A DNA stretch of 64,000 nt from Lepiota brunneoincarnata (GCA_023014365.1 JAEBUN010000004.1:1922001-1986000), one strand, 5' to 3'. Shown: positions 1-15,601, numbered from the stretch's first letter. The notes: generated by a model not told the origin, from the sequence alone. Numbers and translations: made by a program.

Positions 1-488
1 TGGGGCCCATCACGCTGATATACCGCCGGACTGCGACCACACTTTCACACCTTGCGCAACTTCCTATTAATTGCCCTGTTCAAACTCACCGTTGTTGATT
101 TTTTGGATCCTTGCTCGTCCATACACTACGCTCCTTGAGTATTTACCACCAGTCTCAGAGTTTCAGTGTCAATAGCTTTCTTCTCCTGTGATACTATCTA
201 TGACTTATTGGTACATATATACGCTACATATTTCTTTTAAATGTTACCGATTCATTGTCCAACATGGGATGGCCAGGGGAGAGTGGTGTGCGGGCGGAGG
301 AGGCGAGAGGCCGTAAATGGAGATCAGGGACGGAGAGGCGGACCTGAGAGATCCGGGAACGTGAATTGCGTCAGAGGAGAATGCTCGGTGCAGCTGCCTG
401 GCTGGTGTGGCCCTCCGTCCCTCTTATCTACTTATCTGCCCTCTGCCCTCTCTCTCTCTCTCTCTCTCGCACATCCCATGTGCCCCCC
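1..488. promoter_or_regulatory. Upstream and leader region of the F-box gene
   Basis: No gene is recognisable before the F-box protein start. The last part carries a pyrimidine-rich stretch ending in a TC dinucleotide tract at about 448-469, directly before the preferred ATG. CT-rich tracts just upstream of start codons are common in fungal promoters, so I read this as leader or core promoter (inference). An in-frame ATG at 366 would extend the protein through this low-complexity stretch and is less likely. Confidence 0.4.
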
Positions 489-1329
489 ATGAGTCCCTCC
501 CGCCAGGTCCATCCACAACCCCAACCGCAGCCCGCCCGCATGTTCAGACACTCTCACCCTGATCTCCCCCCATCGAACGGTCCCGCGGTCGATCCAGCTC
601 CCGCTGAGCCCGACTCGGCCTCCACTCAACCCGTCCCCATACCCCCATCTACCGTTCTGCATGATCTCTTCGACATGGCAACCTCGCCCTCTGGCTCAGG
701 CTACCAGCGCGGCACTAGCTCGAGTGTCAGAGTCCCTCTCTCTTCTAGTTCCAGCCCGACCTCCTTTGAATTTCCATTTTCTTCATTTGACGATTCAAAC
801 TTCACATCCTTCGATTCCACTCTTGCACATGACGACAAAGAAATGCGTTTCCCTTCTTCCTCCTCCAAGGGAAAAGAGAAGGATGTCCCTCCGACCCTGC
901 CCCCCCTGACTTTTTCTGACATCGGTCTCAACTACGACCAGGCCTTCTGGCCCTCTTTTGGCTCTGTCTCTTCCACTCCCGGGCCTTCATCCTATGGTTC
1001 CGCCTTTAGTCCCATGCGAGACACCGCCCCGTCCGCCCCCTTTGTAGAGACCGCAGAAGCCGTCTCGTCATCCTCATCGACCTCTGCAACATCGGCGGGC
1101 GTGGTCTATACAGCCACACCCCTGAGGCGCATACCCTCGCGGTGCCGCTCTCTCTCCAACATCTCGGCTCAGTCTACCCCGTCGTTCGCCTCCCTCACAA
1201 TGTCGAAGATCAAGGTCAAGCTTGGACCCTTCTACCACCATCCAGAGCAACCTCGCTCGCAAGCTTTTGCTTGGCAAGCGTAGCGATACAAGCCCAGTCT
1301 CAGATTCTGTTTCAAACACCATCACATCC

Positions 1330-1366
<37 letters not shown>

Positions 1367-3526
1367 CCTCACTGGATCCTTCTATTGCCCCTTGGTATGC
1401 GGCACCATTGCAATATGATCTGGATAATACTGTACCCGCGACCTTTGTACGATCACGCAATACCGGCACTGAATGCAAGTTTAGACCAAAGCCATCCCGC
1501 CTCATGCTCAAGAGCAAAGGCCGATCAAACTCATCACCTGTCCCTTTTTCCGCGCTAGATTTTGTCCCAGTAGCATCCACCGACCTTTTTCGTCCTCTGC
1601 CTCTCTCTCAACGCAATTACATCGACCAGGTTATGCCAAAGGAAATTCGTATCCAGATCTTCAAGTCCTTCCTCCAGCTGTTTGAAGAGGATCATGCCAG
1701 AACCGTCGCCGAGGGTCGGTGGACTATTAGCAAGGCAACCTCGTCAAAATATCAATTAATCGGCAGGGACCGGGGCATCCGAGAATTATTCAAATTAAGC
1801 CGGGTGAATCGAATTTAGTACCAATGCCACAATCTGATGTTTACCTCCGCATGACAGGTTTCGCACTCATGGCAAACGCTTGTATTCGATGGCCAGCTGT
1901 GGGCTGACCTGGATCTACACTCGTTCCCAGGGCTGCCCAAATCCGCCCTCTTGCGCCTCACGTCCAATGGAGGTCCTTTCATCCGACGGCTAAGTTTTGC
2001 TGGTCACTGCTACCTTCAGGCCGCCACATTAACCGATGTCGCCAATCATTTATGTCTAAGGGATACGTTATCTTATGTTCATCTAACGGCTATTAATTTG
2101 CAAGGCTGCTCTGCCTTGACGACACGATCACTTCATCACCTCTTGGTCCGCTGCAGATCCCTTCATAGCTTATGTCTCAAGGGATTGGCTGCGGTGACTA
2201 ATACGACTTGCGAGTTACTTGCGACATTCTGCACACAACTTTTACAGTTAAACTTGAATCGATGCCCCAATATGGATGCCGAAGGTATTCGTTGCATTTC
2301 CCATATCACGCTTGCACAAGGGGAGCTCCTGCATTTGAGGGAGTTGAGGGTTTCAGGCCTGAGGCATATGGATGATGCGACGATGCGGATCCTAGGGAAG
2401 GCCGCCCCTTACCTGGAGGTCCTGGATCTCAGTTACGTCCGCCAGTTACATAACTCCGCGTTGGAAGCCTTTGTCGCAGTGGATGAATCCCATGACTCCC
2501 TTCCGTTCAGAACGGAGGTGGTACGTTTGAACGCTCGACAAGGTGGGACGAGATTTTTCCAGTGACAGTCTTCAGTTCTACACTCGACGGGTGACCAAGC
2601 TTCGCCACCTTTCCCTGTCGTTCTGCATTTTGCTGACCGATATGGCATGCTCGAACATCGCGTATTCAGTTCCCTGTTTGGAGTTTTTTGAAATGGCCGG
2701 AATCGGCGCGGACCTGAAGGATGATGGATTGGTTCGCTTGCTGGGCACAACTCCATACATACGTCGACTTGATTTGGAAGATGCGATGGACCTCACAGAC
2801 TCAGTTTTGGTATGCATCACTCCCGCGCCTAATACTTCACCGCCGACCTCTCCGGCTCCTACCCTTCAGAAGCAGAATGGTCATCCGCCTCAGCCTGGCC
2901 ACGCACTTGAATGGCTTGCGGTGTCCCACGCTGGGAACATTAGCGACGAAGCCTTCCTCGCTCTCGTGCGTGGATGTCCCAAACTCCGAGTCTTGGAAGC
3001 CGACAACACACGAGTAAGCGGGAACACATTGAAAGAGTTTGTCAACATCAGCCGCCAGCGTAAGGCGTCGGGCGCGAAGATGGTGGCGATTGATTGTAGG
3101 GGTGTGGTTGAGGGGGTCATCAAGGAACTAGGTGGCAGTGGAGCGACTAGGCCCAGGATGGGCATTAGGGCATTTTGGGCGAGGAGACTAGGATATGTGG
3201 ACGGAAGGGACGAGGCATGCGAGGAGGATCTCAAGGCCGGGCAGGACGAATGTGATCCAGAGAAAGTTGTGGTAAAAACATACTATTCATGGCAGACAGT
3301 CGATGCGGTTAGGACTGCCAGAGAGAAGAGGAAGAAGGCGACCTCGAGGAGAATGGGAAGTTTCGGTAGCATCGGGGGTCCACTCGGTGACGAGATTGAG
3401 AACAGAGGCTCCAGGGACGGAGGCTTGACACGGTGGTGGTGGTCGCCTGGCGGAAGGCCGGGGAGTGGCAATAATTTGCCGCCAATTATTCCTGATCTGA
3501 GCAACGATGGTTGTATTATAATGTAA
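489..3526 (+). CDS. F-box and leucine-rich-repeat protein, one apparent frameshift
   Basis: Probable substrate-recognition subunit of an SCF ubiquitin ligase (Grr1/Pof2-like, RNI-type repeats). The first 370 or so residues are Ser/Pro-rich with a poly-Thr run encoded by a CAA repeat. They are followed by an F-box region (around 'LPLSQRNYIDQVMPKEIRI', continuing over an intron at 1805-1857 into 'VSHSWQTLVFDGQLWADLDL') and then many LRRs (motifs such as 'LTDVANHLCL', 'LRHMDDATMRILG', 'NISDEAFLALVRGCPKL'). A second intron lies at about 2521-2575. The C-terminus is basic and Gly-rich and ends in CIIM. Around 1228-1231 the reading frame changes with no plausible intron; removing one base joins 'KIKVKL' to 'SNLARKLLLGKR'. 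The start at 489 is chosen because the ATG at 366 only adds low-complexity leader. Length would be about 975 residues. The family is fairly certain; the ligase role is inferred. Confidence 0.85.
1330..1367 (+). repeat. CAA trinucleotide repeat coding for poly-Thr
   Basis: About a dozen CAA/ACA units lie inside the F-box gene. In the coding frame they give a run of threonines; shifted frames give poly-Gln, and the antisense frame gives poly-Val, which produces spurious ORFs there. Confidence 0.9.
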
Positions 3527-6756
<3,230 letters not shown>

Positions 6757-7115
6757 TTAATCTAGTAGCGTAGAGTGGTCAAATCCTTCTGTAATTCAGG
6801 TTTAGTTTTTTAAAGCGAGTTAACTATATTATCATGATTCTGGTGTTCTCTTCGGCTTTTTCTTCTTTTTCGGCTTGCGGGTTGTGGAGTCTAGCCTCAC
6901 GGAATTTCCTGAATCTCGGCTATTGGTTGAAGTGGTTCTGCTGGTCTCGTCTGGTGGGACTGTCAGGGGATTTGTTTCGCGCAGGTGACGGAGGCAGCCT
7001 GACTGACCCGATAGTTGGTCACGCCGATTTTTTTTTAATACTGGTTCAGCTGAAAGAGAGGGTTCTTCGCCATAACCTGAAGGAGCTCAGTAAACTGGGC
7101 GATGCCATGACACAT
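6757..7115. other. Convergent intergenic region
   Basis: The region lies between the 3' ends of the halogenase (plus) and the Lrp1-like gene (minus). It probably holds both 3' untranslated regions. I see no gene, repeat or strong poly(A) signal that I can assign. Confidence 0.4.
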
Positions 7116-7946
7116 TCAGTTCGCACCGGCAAATGGATCCACCGCTGGTCGTCGTCGCTTGGAAGTGTTTGCAACCGATGAACCGCGTTCTGACGGTCGA
7201 CTTGTATTAGAGTCAATCGGATCCTCTTCGTCACTGTCTGATGTTGGGTCAGATCCGTTGTGGACCTCAAGTTCATCCTCTTCTTCGCTTTGTTCGTGGT
7301 GCTCTTTCTGCAAGGCACGTTCATATTGGGCTCTCGCAATCATTTTTGTCGTGATTTTGGTTGTAACGGATGCTACTTGTTCCGAAGACGTGGTCTGCAA
7401 GGCGGTGATTGGCTGTGCGGCGGCTTGTGCAATAGCATTCTTGATGAACCGCCCTGCCGCTTCTTTGTCCAATTCCGTGCGTCCTGGATTGGGGTTTTCG
7501 TCGATCTTAGGTCAGGGCGGAACAGAGATCTCTTACTTGTAGGTGGATTCTCCGCATTTGCGAGTTTTTCAAAATACTGGCGAACTCGATCCTATGACAA
7601 TTGCGCTATGTGTCTCGTTTGTTGAGTAGGACCAGCAAAATACTCACGAGTTCTGAAACGACGGGGTGAGATTTGGGGTCGGTGCCCTTCGACCTAAGAT
7701 AGACTGGGATGCGAATTAGTCCTACGTGGGCGACCGGAGGTTTGTTATAAATGACTTGCTGAATATTAAATCATACACGATGTATGGCAGAACTGTCTGC
7801 AGTTTTGCTTGCTGTATGGGCTCGAGTCCAATGATGGTCTCTGGTAATGACTGTGACAACAGGGGATTCAGCAGAGACTCTAATTCGCCGAGGGACGAGC
7901 TCAAGCTGGTTAGTTTTGCCTTGAGTGCGGCTGAAGAGCTGGCCAT
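7116..7946 (-). CDS. Exosome cofactor Lrp1/Rrp47, C1D family
   Basis: Small basic nuclear protein of the Sas10/Utp3/C1D family that partners the exosome nuclease Rrp6 in RNA processing (family knowledge). Four exons on the minus strand join to about 200 residues. They contain the C1D-like helices ('LGELESLLNPLLSQSLP', 'LQTVLPYIVYDLIFIYLRSKG', then 'DPKSHPVVSEL' and 'DRVRQYFEKLANAE'), 'LDKEAAGRFIKNAI', an acidic stretch, and a basic tail ending 'PAVDPFAGAN'. Introns: about 7704-7759, 7592-7647 and 7484-7536. The first intron starts GC (GCAAGT) instead of GT; only that choice restores the conserved IFIYLRSKG segment. There is no frame damage. The gene is convergent with the halogenase. Confidence 0.88.
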
Positions 7947-9188
7947 GACGGTCGATCAAGAACAAAATTGTGAAAAAGGTCCAATTACATAATAATAATA
8001 CTTGTTTTCAAAAACCATCTTCAAGCTTGAACATGGTATGGCCATCCGTTGCTCAGGTCCCTTGAACCTCCACTCACAAGCGTTGCTTTTGGTGTTCATA
8101 GTCTTCTGAGCTCCGTTACACAGCCAACACTCAGCTTGAGCACCGTACGTTTCTACGATGCATTCATCACACCCCCTCATTGACCTTTCACTGCCAGTCC
8201 ACGCGCGATACACTGGAACTGGTCTGTTTCATGCATATTCTCACTCAATAACTAGGCTCACACACGCCATTTAGGACATGCGGACATATCCAAATAGTAA
8301 GGCTTACTGTCGTCGTCTGTACCCAGGTCTGACATGCCGGTAGTGACTGGGTTACTCATCAGCATCGAGATTCGCTGGCTTCCGTTGTGGGCCACCCAAC
8401 ACTGACTTCCTACCTCGCCATTGCGGATGGAGAGGCCATTGGGAGAGTCAAATTCGAGATGACAGAGGTAATGCCATGTGTTGGTCTGGAGCTGTTACAA
8501 ATCTCAATTTTTGACTGCGCAGCGGATGCTCCAGCCTTGCGGTCCACCACCGCGCAAAGAGGATGACTGAGAATCGAATTGCTCTGACGGCCGGCGAAAT
8601 GCCGAGAGCTTCGGGTCAGATGCCAGTCGTTTGTGCGTATTCTTAGATTTGTGACTGGAGCCTGGTGGATGACAACCGTTTTCTGTACGGAAACTGTCTG
8701 TAGCCTTCACTATCCTGTTCCTGATAACCATTCTGTTGGTCTGCGACTACACGTATTCCGACGGTAACAAATCGGACATGCTCTATTCGAAGTCGTTTAT
8801 TCGTCTAATTTTGGGTGGAGTATCCGGCCGAGTGGAGATTACCCAGGGATGTAAGGCTTGAAACGCGCACTGCCCACGGAGGTCAGCGTCTCCACCTCTC
8901 CTCCGCTTATCTATTTGGGGCCTGAGCCAGGTTAGGGTTCGGCTGTGATTGTGGGGGCGTTCCGTATATCGACATCCCATTGCGGATGCTGTAATAAACA
9001 CAACCCGGTGTCAGACCAGGCTTGGCCTTTTACTCTCCCTCTCTCCCAACGCCTCAGCTCCAAGCATCAACCTGTTGACATCGTTATAAGGAGTGTAATT
9101 TAGGAGAATAAAGGCCTGGCGACAATTGCAAGTGGCTGTCATCTAAGGACGCCCTCTCTCTCAGCGGCCTGGACTAGTCTGCTACAGA
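7947..9188. other. Intergenic region, possible remnant
   Basis: This is over 1.2 kb between the divergent Lrp1-like and methyltransferase genes. It has no convincing gene. One plus-strand stretch (about 8370-8560) reads 'YLAIADGEAIGRVKFEM' and, after a possible intron, 'ADAPALRS', which faintly resembles the start of a cyclophilin; it is not continued downstream. The rest presumably contains the two promoters. Confidence 0.35.
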
Positions 9189-11536
9189 ATGGCTGCAATA
9201 AGCACGCATCGACCTCTTTCTCATTATTTCTTCCCCTCGTCACCATCCCATCTTCCCTCAGAAGATCGGCCTATCCCCTTCACACGGACAATCACAGGTC
9301 ATTACCGTCCTGTTTCGCAGTTGCTATTAGAGGAACCAGAACCCCCCTCCCCCAATCCCTCTGTGGCAGGCTCCGCAAAGCTTCGTAGGAAGAGTTCAGT
9401 GCAATTGTTCACCTCTCTCAACAATCATTCATTTTTGGAGATGGTCCACAAGCCCAAGGATAAGAGGAGGGAAAAGGAGACGCGCATTCGCAAAATGTCA
9501 TCCAGTGCATCGATCGCAACGGTCCCCAGGTCGCTCAAGGAGAAGGACCTCCCACTGCATCTTCGACTTGGCATGGCGAAAAAGAGATCATGGAAGCCCT
9601 CCGACGATGTGATAGACATCTCTCCACAGAATAAGCAGGACGATGTGACATGCCGCACAGCGGATGTATACGTAAAGAAGAAGACCTGGCATCGCCGCGA
9701 CAACATGAGGATGCACCCTTACCCAGACGATGCCATTTACATGCAGTCCTACGACCCAATCATACTTGAGAAGTGAGCCTTGGCATTCCGACTTTTTTAA
9801 GTGAACCTGATTTACTTTGTCCAGCGAAAAATACTCGTACCTATTGTTGCGACGCCTCACGTCATCCATCCCGACATTCAGCACATCAATGGATAAACCA
9901 CCCTCGACGGCAGTTGGACTTGGGCTGTGGACAAGGACATTGGCTAATGGATGCCTCTACTATCTGGACAAGTACGGATTTTACTGGTTTTGACCTGGTG
10001 GATGTTATGTTACCGGAGGTGCATCAGAAGGCCAACATTCGTTTGGTCAGGGGGAACTTGTAAGTGTGCACCGCAATCCTCGACCTTGGAACGAACTGAA
10101 CGGTTGGTTTCCAGCATCAAGTATCCATTACCCTTCCCTGAAAAGAGCTTCGATTTTGTCCGCATGGCAAATCTCTCCCTCGCAATTCCTCATGACAAGT
10201 GGAACTTTGTGCTGTCTGAGGTCCGTCGGGTCCTAAAGGTCGGAGGACAGGTAGAATTGATCGACGATCAACTCTACTTCCCGTGTGGCCAGCTCCCTGC
10301 CCCGTACCCTAACCCATCCGATTGCTCAGAGGTTTCGCATCTGTCGAGTGGGCAGATAGTTGATTCTGACGGCGAAGGTGGCTCACACGATACCAGCTCA
10401 TCGACGCTCGGGGGTTGCGACAGCGCCAATACCGACAGCACCCTTATGGATGAGAATGCGACCAAAACCGGGACAGATACAGCATGCACAACGGCTATGG
10501 CTTCGCAACGGCATTCTATGGCATATGTTCAGCGATGGGCAAGCAATTATCGGGTTGCCAAGGACGTCGAGGACACATTCGTTAATATGCTACGACGACT
10601 CTCCGTTCATCCGAATCCCGCCGAGTTCGTACCTGATTTACTGAGGTATACTTTTGGCGGAGGGAACGTGAGCAACACACAAACCTATCATATCAGGCTC
10701 CCTTGCAATTCATCCATCCAACAACATCGGACAGACGAACAGCGAAAAGCGAGTCTTGATAGTCAGCCCGGAAGTAGTAACAGGGATGCCATCGAGCTCA
10801 CGGGGGAGAGTGGAAGTAGGGGTTCTTTGGAATCCGATGGAAGCGGTCCAGCTCGGTTGGTGCATCCTCTGGGACATAGTGCAAAGGCAGCGGGTCGCCT
10901 GGGTATATCGTACTCGGACCTTGTGGCGGCAACAGAAGCCTCGAGGCGACAGCCAGATTGTCCAGGGATGCTGTCGTACCATTACACACCAACCCATGGG
11001 GCAGAGAAAAGTCGAGGTTCACTCCAATCTCCGGGCATAATTGTTTCCCCTTCAACATTCATTCCGCTTACCCCTCTTGAGATCGAATTCCATGCTTGCA
11101 AATGGATTCACACAGTGTTGGGTTGTAAACCTGCGATTGCGAGTTACGTACGATCGTTTGTTGATGAGGGTGGTCAGGGAGTGGTGGACGACGCTGAGCT
11201 GAACGATGCCCTATGGATCTATGAATGGTAAGCTTTCCATCATTTCTCAAATTTTTCGCCTTCAAGTCCTGACGGATCCCACTCAGTTTCAAACGCCAAA
11301 GATTTCATTGGCCCACAGATCCTGAACACGACAACGAAAGCTTCGTCTCACCTTGCATTAGCAACACTAGCAAATTAGATTTCCGCCGAATTATGGAAAG
11401 CCAGCGCAATCCAGTCGACAATTCTGTGCACATACGCACAATACAGGTCTACCATGCAATGAAGACGGAAATGACGTCGCTCGCTAGCCTTTTGTTCTCC
11501 CCGACCGCAGCATTGTCTCCGCCTTCGAATCACTAG
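9189..11536 (+). CDS. SAM-dependent methyltransferase, one apparent frameshift
   Basis: Class I methyltransferase of a fungal family with long, unstructured extensions; the substrate is unknown. The N-terminal 190 residues are basic and low-complexity. The core has motif I 'LDLGCGQGHW' (from about 9914), then 'GFDLVDVMLPE', 'LPFPEKSFDFVRMANLSLAI' and 'LSEVRRVLKVGGQVELIDDQ'. It is followed by an acidic insert and a conserved C-terminal part ('VHIRTIQVYHAMK'). Introns: about 9773-9824, 10060-10114 and 11228-11286; the last exon runs to the TAG at 11534-11536. Between 'YSYLLLRRL' (exon 2) and motif I the frame changes at about 9905-9914 with no usable donor in the required phase, so a one-base error or mutation is likely. 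The fold assignment is strong; the biological role is not assigned. Confidence 0.82.
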
Positions 11537-11860
11537 CAGTCCTGATTCACCTCTTTTCACCCATTCTTTCGCACGAGTCATCATCGTATTTGTACCTTTT
11601 ACTCAAGGTTCTAATCCAACACAATTTCCTTTACGATCATCCACCCATTATGTCTATGTTGTAGTACCAGTATAATGGTTATTTATCGTATGTTCATCAT
11701 GCAAAGGATCAGTTTGCCCGAGGGCTTTCTAAACCAAAGACCATAATCTTCCCAGTATGCTAGACCCCTTGCCCACTTGCGGTCCGACAGAGAATCCGAA
11801 GATTCAGCGCTTAATCGATCCTGATGCGTTGAACTTATCACCCTCTTGTCACTAGCACAG
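11537..11860. other. Short intergenic region
   Basis: About 320 bases between two genes in the same direction. There is no recognisable coding sequence; it presumably holds the methyltransferase 3' end and the agmatinase promoter. Confidence 0.4.
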
Positions 11861-13701
11861 ATGAAGGCATGCCCTCTCATCCCCCTCCTTGGCCTGTTCT
11901 GTGTACCAGCCAAAGCTCATCACGGAAAGGGACATGGGACACCAACAAAACCCGTTCATTCCATGGCCCAAACATTGCACAGTACGGACTCGCACAGAGA
12001 ACCGACATGGCTAGAGAAATATGGTCCACAGATCGACCAGACATTTTCAGGACCTTTGTCCTTTTCGCACCTTCCGTACCACCGGTGTCTGGAGGAAGAG
12101 GATGTGGTGTTCGATATCGCAGTTTTGGGTATGCCTTTCGATACTGCGGTCACATATCGTCCTGGGTGAATCTTATCTGGGTCTTGCCGTGAAGGGGGTA
12201 TATTCACTGAGAGCGGGTTCCAGGGCGCGTTTCGGTCCCTATGCGATAAGATCCGGGAGCAGGAGGCAAAGAGAGGCCCGGGGGTATACACTTTCGTGGA
12301 ATGTCAATCCATATGAGCAGGGATTCAAAATTGTTGACTGCGGCGATGTGTGTAAACCACGACCTCCGTTCTGTTCTCGGTTTGCATGTCTGATTTGGAA
12401 TTGAAGGTCCCTATCAACCCCTTCGATAATGCCCTTGCTGTGGATCAAATGCAAGTTGCCTATTCTTCGCTGCTGGCAAGATCTCCCAGGGGATTCCCCC
12501 TAACTCTGAGCGCCGTGTTCTGGCGGAGGATGGGTTAATTCATCCCCGCATAGTAAGGTGATAATGTTTTTTTTTTTTTTAAAAAAAAAAGGCGCAGCGA
12601 ATAGCTCATGTGTGACACTGGCTGCAGCCTTGGAGGAGACCATACAATTGTCAGGCCAAGTTCCAATGTCCCCAACTCACTAGGATCTAAGACACATCTT
12701 TCCAGGTTTTGCCTATTCTTCGGGCTTTGCACAAAGTCTATGGCCCAGTTTCTGTTATCCACTTCGATGCTCACTTGGTATGCTTCAAGGCCGCTCAACT
12801 TGCGGGCTATCTGCCGGAGCTAATCCGCGAGCTTTTAGGATACTTGGGCTGCTTATCCCGGGCAATGGACCGAACAGTCCCGTGTCACACATGGGACATT
12901 TTTCCACCTTGCCAAAGAGGAAGGATTGATCACGAACACCAGCATCCATGCGGGGATCCGGTGTAAACTTGGTGTGAGCCCCTTCCAAAGGGCGCTGTTC
13001 TGAATGTATTGCCTCACTGTGTGCGATAGGGCTTAGATGATTTGGACAACGACAATGCGGTTGGTTTCCAGGTCATTTCAACAGATGATATTGACGAGAT
13101 GGGTGTGCCTGCCATCATCCAACGCATCAGGGATCGAGTCGGCGACGGCCCAGTCTATCTCAGGTAAGTCCTAGGTAGATCCAACGTCCCACCATTAATA
13201 TCATCTCCACATGGGTTATAGCTTGGACATAGACGTCGTGGGTATGTGGTTAACAATGGGTCGTTCGCTAGGCTGACAGATGCGGCGCAAAGATCCGGGG
13301 CTAGCACCAGCAAGTGAGTGGCTGTCTTTCTCACGTTCTGTAGCTACATAACCACCCTTTTGATTAATTAATGCAGCTGGGACCCCTGAAGCTGGCGGAT
13401 GGACAACTCGCGAGGTCAAACGTATCCTCCGAGGACTTGCTGGGCTAAACTTTGTGTATTGTCTCTTTCCTTTCTGTAGTCGGCATGAACTCAACAACAT
13501 TCCAGTGGTGCCGATATCGTGGAAGTTGCCCCGGCTTACGACCACGGTAAGCTTACTGACCCTCTAATCTATTAGAAGTTGACGTCAACTACGACTGCAG
13601 CCGAGATCACCGGCATCGCTGCAGCGGATTTTGTTCACGATTTCCTTTCCATGTTCTTGACCAACAAACCTCCCAAAACGATAACCGAGGCCAAAAATTA
13701 A
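11861..13701 (+). CDS. Agmatinase-like ureohydrolase with signal peptide, one frameshift
   Basis: Arginase/agmatinase-fold enzyme expected to hydrolyse a guanidino compound to an amine plus urea with two Mn ions. It starts with a typical signal peptide ('MKACPLIPLLGLFCVPAKA'), so it probably enters the secretory pathway. At least 11 exons. Metal ligands are visible: 'LGGDHTIV' (His), 'HFDAHLDTW' (Asp, His, Asp) and 'LSLDIDVVDP' (Asp, Asp). Other family blocks are 'MPFDTAVTYRPGARFGP', 'GFQVISTDDIDEMGVPA' and 'GADIVEVAPAYDHAEITGIAA'. Tiny exons occur (22 nt at about 12628-12649; 21 nt at about 13293-13313). At the GGGG at 12489-12492 the frame slips: one more G would join 'LLARSPR' to 'GIPPNSERRVLAEDG'. 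The intron at about 12558-12627 holds a T14/A10 tract. Substrate specificity cannot be told from sequence. Confidence 0.88.
12567..12590. repeat. T14/A10 homopolymer pair inside an intron
   Basis: A run of 14 T is followed directly by 10 A inside the fourth intron of the agmatinase-like gene. The inner 20 bases form a perfect palindrome that could pair as a hairpin in the pre-mRNA. Such a tract is also prone to sequencing and replication slippage. Confidence 0.85.
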
Positions 13702-13831
13702 ATACTATAATCAAGCAAGGATAAATCAATAGAATAAGTAACGGGGTAGTACAGCGCAAGTGCTATCAAGTCCATGTGGACGGTAAATAATTCAACCATC
13801 GTCAATGCAGAGTGATATCACTACAAGTCGA

Positions 13832-15601
13832 TCAATGTTTCCCCCATTGTCCGGGTGTCTCAGACGTTCCAGCTTCATACCCAGGGGGCGCGTCGTTCAG
13901 ATGGCCAAGTGGCGGCGGTTGGGGACCTCCCACATGTACGGGCGCTGCATAGCCGTCGACGGGAGCCGGGTAGCTGGATTCTGCTGGGTACAGGTAGCTA
14001 CTTTGCTCCCTCAAGGCTGGCACGGAATTAGCTCCATAACCATCTCCACCTAATGTGTAGTTACGAGCCGGGGCAGCATAGCCTTGCAGAGGCGGTGTTT
14101 GCGTGGGGTACATGTAAGGGTTGGGGGTAGGGGAAGGGTCCTGGGGTGGTATAGGAGGGCTTGAAGAATGGAGGGCACCGGTGTTATTGTAAGTGTCTGG
14201 GTTGAATGAAGGCCCCGCATATTGTGAAGATGCAGATAGCTGCTGCTCATGAGATGCTGCAGTGTGATCTACGAATAGTGAAAAGGGTATGCGTAAGTAT
14301 GTGCGAAAAAGAAAATAAGACTCGAGTTGGACGTCACAAGATGATCCGCCAGCTGTATGTCCATATTCGTGACCTGGAGTACCCTGGCTGTATCCACCTG
14401 GGATCAAGTACTGATTGCTGGGTAGAGGTGGTGGTGGTGGTGGTGGTGGTGAGGTGGTGGGAGCATATCCATTGGTCTGCCACCGGGGCGGGGGTGTGGT
14501 GGTAGGTGTTCTTTGCGAGTAGGTTGAGGGTGCAGAAGAATGAAAGTTCTGCCTATCGGGGGGTGTTTGGGTTGAAGGGCGTGGAGGATACGTAGTAGTG
14601 GTGGTGGTAGTTGTAGGAGAAGGAGAATAATATTCATCCACAGCGCGAGAGCCGGGGGGTGCAGGTGCATAGCCGCTTGCAGTGTTGCCAGCAGTTTGCG
14701 TCCGGTTATAGTTAGAATGGGTGTCGCTCTCTTTGTGAGGCGAGTCGGTATAGACGGAGTCTCCATCCATACGGGCGGTTAACGGTTGATATTCGGGAAA
14801 GGCAGGTAAACCTCCCCCGCTAGCTTGTTGCTTTGTTTTGCGTTCTGCCTTCGGCCTTGATAGCATCCATCCTCATCCGTTGAGCGTAGTCAGAGTCAGG
14901 TTCACCAATATCCTGGTTATCTCTCTTCCCCCATTTGGATCTAGGTCCCCTCTTCGAGATGCAGCAGCGCCCTACCATGAAGAAGCAGCCGCTGAAGAAC
15001 AACAATATCCACGCAGCCAGAGTCAGCCAAATCGCGTTCCCGATCGACGCGCGGCCAACTGCGTTGATACGGGCTTTGGCAACAAAAAAGAGAGCGATAT
15101 CGAAGATAAAGGCGATGAGTGTGATGACGGCTGCGAAGCCAGAAATGCATGTGCTGCAGCATGCCATTGACATCTCGCGAACGTGGGCAAGGAGGCCAAA
15201 AAGGGCAGAGCCAGCTGCGAGGATGAGCGCGATAACGTGGAGGAAGAGGGCATAGGTCAGCCATTTTACAGCGACCTGAGGGATCTGTACTGGGAACTTA
15301 TTGCCAACCAGGCCGTTGATATCTAAGGTGATGGATGAGTCGGATGAAAAACAGAAACAGCGGAACCAGCACCTAACTGGTACCCGATTGAAGGGCTTGA
15401 GCATGTTGTTCCATTGGATAGTTCCAGGCAGTACCCGAGGGTTCCAAAGGTTATTGAACCACGGCTGCCACCGGCATTGAAGTCTGCTCGCAGAAAATAA
15501 ACCGACTTGAAGTAGGGAACACAGAAGGAAACGACGGCAAGGAGAATGGTAGCGAGAAGAGTGACGAGGAATCCCGGTGTCGCGGGGCGGATGATGCCCA
15601 T
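13832..15601 (-). CDS. PalI/Rim9-like (SUR7/PalI family) membrane protein, one frameshift
   Basis: Four-pass membrane protein of the SUR7/PalI family; in ascomycetes PalI/Rim9 assists the ambient-pH sensor, while the role in basidiomycetes is less clear. The N-terminus has TM1 ('FLVTLLATILLAVVSFCV'). After an intron at about 15323-15372 come three more hydrophobic segments ('FLHVIALILAAGSALFGLLA', 'VITLIAFIFDIALFFV', 'IWLTLAAWILLFFSGCFF') and then a long cytoplasmic Pro/Thr/Tyr-rich tail with a poly-Thr and a poly-Pro run. A further intron lies at about 14269-14337. At 14848-14849 one extra base separates 'RMDAIKAE' from 'ERKTKQQASGG'. The start at 15601 is preferred because it begins right at TM1; the upstream open frame is CT-rich leader. 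The family call is good; the pH role is only by analogy. Confidence 0.8.
14426..14450 (-). repeat. GGT repeat coding for poly-Pro
   Basis: A GGT trinucleotide tract on the plus strand codes for about eight prolines in the tail of the PalI-like protein on the minus strand. Confidence 0.85.

Noticed and set aside
1215..1245. A 31-nt intron in the F-box gene
   Set aside because: Too short compared with the 47-nt or longer introns elsewhere in the window, and deleting one base at about 1230 gives a better joined sequence.
1074..1580. Minus-strand ORF with a long poly-Val run
   Set aside because: It is the antisense reading of the CAA repeat in the F-box gene.
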